Part shown: positions 61,899 to 64,000 of the stretch, piece by piece | Layout: each line of letters opens with the position of its first letter | Position numbering within the stretch: position 1 is the stretch's first letter | NCBI GenBank assembly: GCA_937888825.1 | Contig: CALBFE010000016.1 | Span: 41,292-105,291, forward strand | Source: an uncultured Actinomycetes bacterium | Lineage (GTDB): Bacteria; Actinomycetota; Actinomycetes; Nanopelagicales; Nanopelagicaceae | Direction: 5' to 3' | Length of the DNA: 64,000 nucleotides | Position numbers and translations under genes: made by a program | The notes under the pieces: generated by a model | Told to the model about the DNA's origin: nothing | The model's input: the letters and a program-made list of their open reading frames with translations, nothing else | Databases searched by the model: none

Positions 61899-62203
61899 TT
61901 CTTGCTCGCCTTCTTTGTCGCAGCTTTTTTCACAGTTTTCTTCTTGGGTGCTGCCGCCTTCTTAACGGGCTTGCTCATCTTCAAACGAGCAACTTCCTCT
62001 TTCAAAGCTTCGAATTCACCGCGCTTAACAAATCCCATCTTAGAAACTGAGCGCTCAACTTCATCTTCAACTTTAATCTTTAGCGCTTCGCCACCTTCAC
62101 GCAGCCACTGATTAACCGTTGAAGCTACCTCTGAAGCGTTCTTGTCTCCATCACTTACTTTATTCAGATATGTGCGCAGTGTTGAAAATATGTCATTGGC
62201 CAT
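61895..62203 (-). CDS. Small coiled-coil protein with a lysine/alanine-rich (histone H1-like) C-terminal tail
   Basis: MANDIFSTLRTYLNKVSDGDKN...SVSKMGFVKRGEFEALKEEVARLKMSKPVKKAAAPKKKTVKKAATKKASKK; UbiK/BMFP-like helix resemblance only. Confidence 0.75.
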   Translation of the reverse strand: MANDIFSTLRTYLNKVSDGDKNASEVASTVNQWLREGGEALKIKVEDEVERSVSKMGFVKRGEFEALKEEVARLKMSKPVKKAAAPKKKTVKKAATKKASKK

Positions 62204-62217
62204 AGCGACAAGCCTAC

Positions 62218-62604
62218 CTAAATTCGAGAAATCTCAACGGCTTCAACCTGCCAACGGCTTGCAAGTCCACCTGCACCGCGCCAAAAACGCCTATGAATAG
62301 CACCTGACACTTCAATCCATTCATCCGGTTTTAACGTCAGCGCGATACGACGTGATTTTGCGCTCCATGCAGCGATATCCAAGGTGTCAACACCATCGCG
62401 GCGCTGCCTGGAAACAATGAGTCGAAACTCAACAATCTTGTCCCCCGATGGCAGTTCTTTCTCAAGAGCCTGGGCCGAAACACGACCCCTTAATAGGAGA
62501 TCGTTAAGTGAATAATCTTCTTCTTCGACTGCACCAACTGGACTCTTCTTTTTAGCTTTCGTAACGCTCATGGCATAACTCATCTCTTCTTTTGTTGGAA
62601 GCAT
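62218..62604 (-). CDS. Single-stranded DNA-binding (SSB)-like OB-fold protein
   Basis: LLLRGRVSAQALEKELPSGDKIVEFRLIVSRQRRDGVDTLDIAAWSAKSRRIALTLKPDEWIEVSGAIHRRFWRGAGGLASRWQVEAVEI. Start may be internal (MSVTKAKKK at 62571). Confidence 0.75.
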   Translation of the reverse strand: MLPTKEEMSYAMSVTKAKKKSPVGAVEEEDYSLNDLLLRGRVSAQALEKELPSGDKIVEFRLIVSRQRRDGVDTLDIAAWSAKSRRIALTLKPDEWIEVSGAIHRRFWRGAGGLASRWQVEAVEISRI

Positions 62605-62665
62605 GATGGTTACCAGAACAACTGACAGAGAAGGCGAAAAGAACTTAGATGGTGTGGATAATTAT

Positions 62666-63526
62666 TTACAGGCAACGCTCAGAGGCATCAGTTGCCTCCT
62701 CGGTATCGATCTCTGCACACTTTGAAAACCACTCTTGCGACTCTTCATTTCGCCCTGCTGCCTCAAGTGCATCGGCGTAGGCATATCGCAATCGCACAGC
62801 CCACTCCTCTTGTTCGTTCTTGAGCTCCTTGCACGTAAGTGTGACAACAGCTGCATCAAATTCGCCAAGATCACGGCGCGCACCAGATGCAACGATTCGC
62901 ATTTCAATCTCTTCAGGTTTAGCTAATCGCTTTACCTCATCAGAACCCGCTAAATGCAATGCTTTTAGAGGATTTCCAAGACCACGTTCGCAATCTGCCA
63001 TTACCGGCCACATCGAAACATCACCTGAGATTCGATGCGATGCACGTAGTTCCTTTAGCGCAATTTCATAATGGCCGGCGCGATAGGCGGCATATCCAGC
63101 AGATTCGCGGACAACAGCTAAGCGACCTGCGTGGTGGGCAGCAGCAACTCCATGTTTATGTGCGCGCTGTGGGTCATCTTCTGCATATAAATTCACACAC
63201 GCTAAATGTCTGGCAACAACTTTTGCATTTTCAGCAGAAAGAGAAAGAAGTTCGGCGCGTAAAGATTTATCTAGCTCTTCACCAGTAATCTCATCTGGAA
63301 TATCTGGTTCAAAAATACGTGGACGCAAACGCGATTGGTCGCGATCCATTGGCGCAGGTCTTGCTCCTCGTGGATCTGAACCATCACGCGTTTGGCGCGG
63401 AGCTCCTTGGCGATTTGAAGATCCCCCGCGAGCAGGCAAATCTTCACGCCGGCGTGCATTATTTGGCCCCGATGGGCGAGATGAAGCAGGACGTGATGGA
63501 CGTTCATTTTTATCTTCCATTGTCAT
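62666..63526 (-). CDS. TPR-like protein with low-complexity Arg/Ser/Pro-rich N-terminus
   Basis: N-terminal SRPASSRPSGPNNARRREDLPARGG; C-terminal helical repeats (GYAAYRAGHYEIALKELRASHRI, RLRYAYADALEAAGRNEESQEWFSKCAEID). Confidence 0.75.
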   Translation of the reverse strand: MTMEDKNERPSRPASSRPSGPNNARRREDLPARGGSSNRQGAPRQTRDGSDPRGARPAPMDRDQSRLRPRIFEPDIPDEITGEELDKSLRAELLSLSAENAKVVARHLACVNLYAEDDPQRAHKHGVAAAHHAGRLAVVRESAGYAAYRAGHYEIALKELRASHRISGDVSMWPVMADCERGLGNPLKALHLAGSDEVKRLAKPEEIEMRIVASGARRDLGEFDAAVVTLTCKELKNEQEEWAVRLRYAYADALEAAGRNEESQEWFSKCAEIDTEEATDASERCL

Positions 63527-63565
63527 ACTCCAACCTGTATTTACTAATTAAATGATAGAGAAATA

Positions 63566-63598
63566 AAAAAGGGGCGCTCGTTAAAGCGCCCCTTTTTA
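63566..63598 (-). terminator. Rho-independent terminator of the rRNA operon (possibly bidirectional)
   Basis: Stem ggggcgct / agcgcccc (63571-63578 / 63585-63592) flanked by A6 and T5. Confidence 0.88.
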
Positions 63599-63606
63599 TA
63601 AAAGAA

Positions 63607-63725
63607 GTCCGGCGACGTTCTACTCTCCCACAAGGTCACCCTTGCAGTACCATCGACGCTGAGAGGCTTAACTTCCGGGTTCGGAATGGGACCGGGTGTT
63701 TCCCTCTCGCTATGGTCGCCGAAAC
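63607..63725 (-). rRNA. rrf: 5S ribosomal RNA
   Basis: Minus strand GTTTCGGCGACCATAGCGAGAGGGAAACACCCGGTCCCATTCCGAACCCGGAAGTTAAGCCTCTCAGCGTCGATGGTACTGCAAGGGTGACCTTGTGGGAGAGTAGAACGTCGCCGGAC. Confidence 0.97.
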
Positions 63726-63837
63726 GCTATTGAGTTTTCGGTCTAAAATAAAAAGGGGTCAAAGCCTTTTTATTTGATCGTGGATCTCGAGACCGTATCT
63801 CGAGAGCCACACAGTGGACGCGTAGCAACTTTGTAGT

Positions 63838-64000
<163 letters not shown>

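Overview
This window is a compact, low-to-moderate-GC actinobacterial chromosome segment. Gene content and order (pyrK/pyrD/pyrF, mIHF, gmk, rpoZ, coaBC, metK, priA; mshC; pafBC-tatAC-helY; garA/ftsR/gcvH; cmk-der; scpAB-parA; tlyA-nadK-recN) suggest a genome-streamlined lineage such as freshwater Nanopelagicales/acI. That taxonomic call is inference. Nearly all of the window is housekeeping genes with tiny intergenic gaps and frequent ATGA overlaps. It also holds one tRNA-Leu(GAG), a 5S rRNA, the 3' end of a 23S rRNA at the right edge (minus strand), and a few hairpin terminators. I saw no CRISPR array, prophage, transposon, toxin-antitoxin pair or obvious defence island. I do not see a convincing undescribed multi-gene system. 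The best leads are: (1) an in-frame mIHF-guanylate kinase fusion; (2) the Pup-proteasome genes being absent from their usual place, so that trmI overlaps pafB directly; (3) a cluster of TTATCGAT(AA) motifs in the aroH-rluB intergenic region, a few kb from an orphan ParA plus a ribbon-helix-helix-like partner and scpAB; (4) a structured 5' leader before a purine permease; (5) several small or divergent conserved proteins. No searches were run. All family calls come from recognising sequence motifs.
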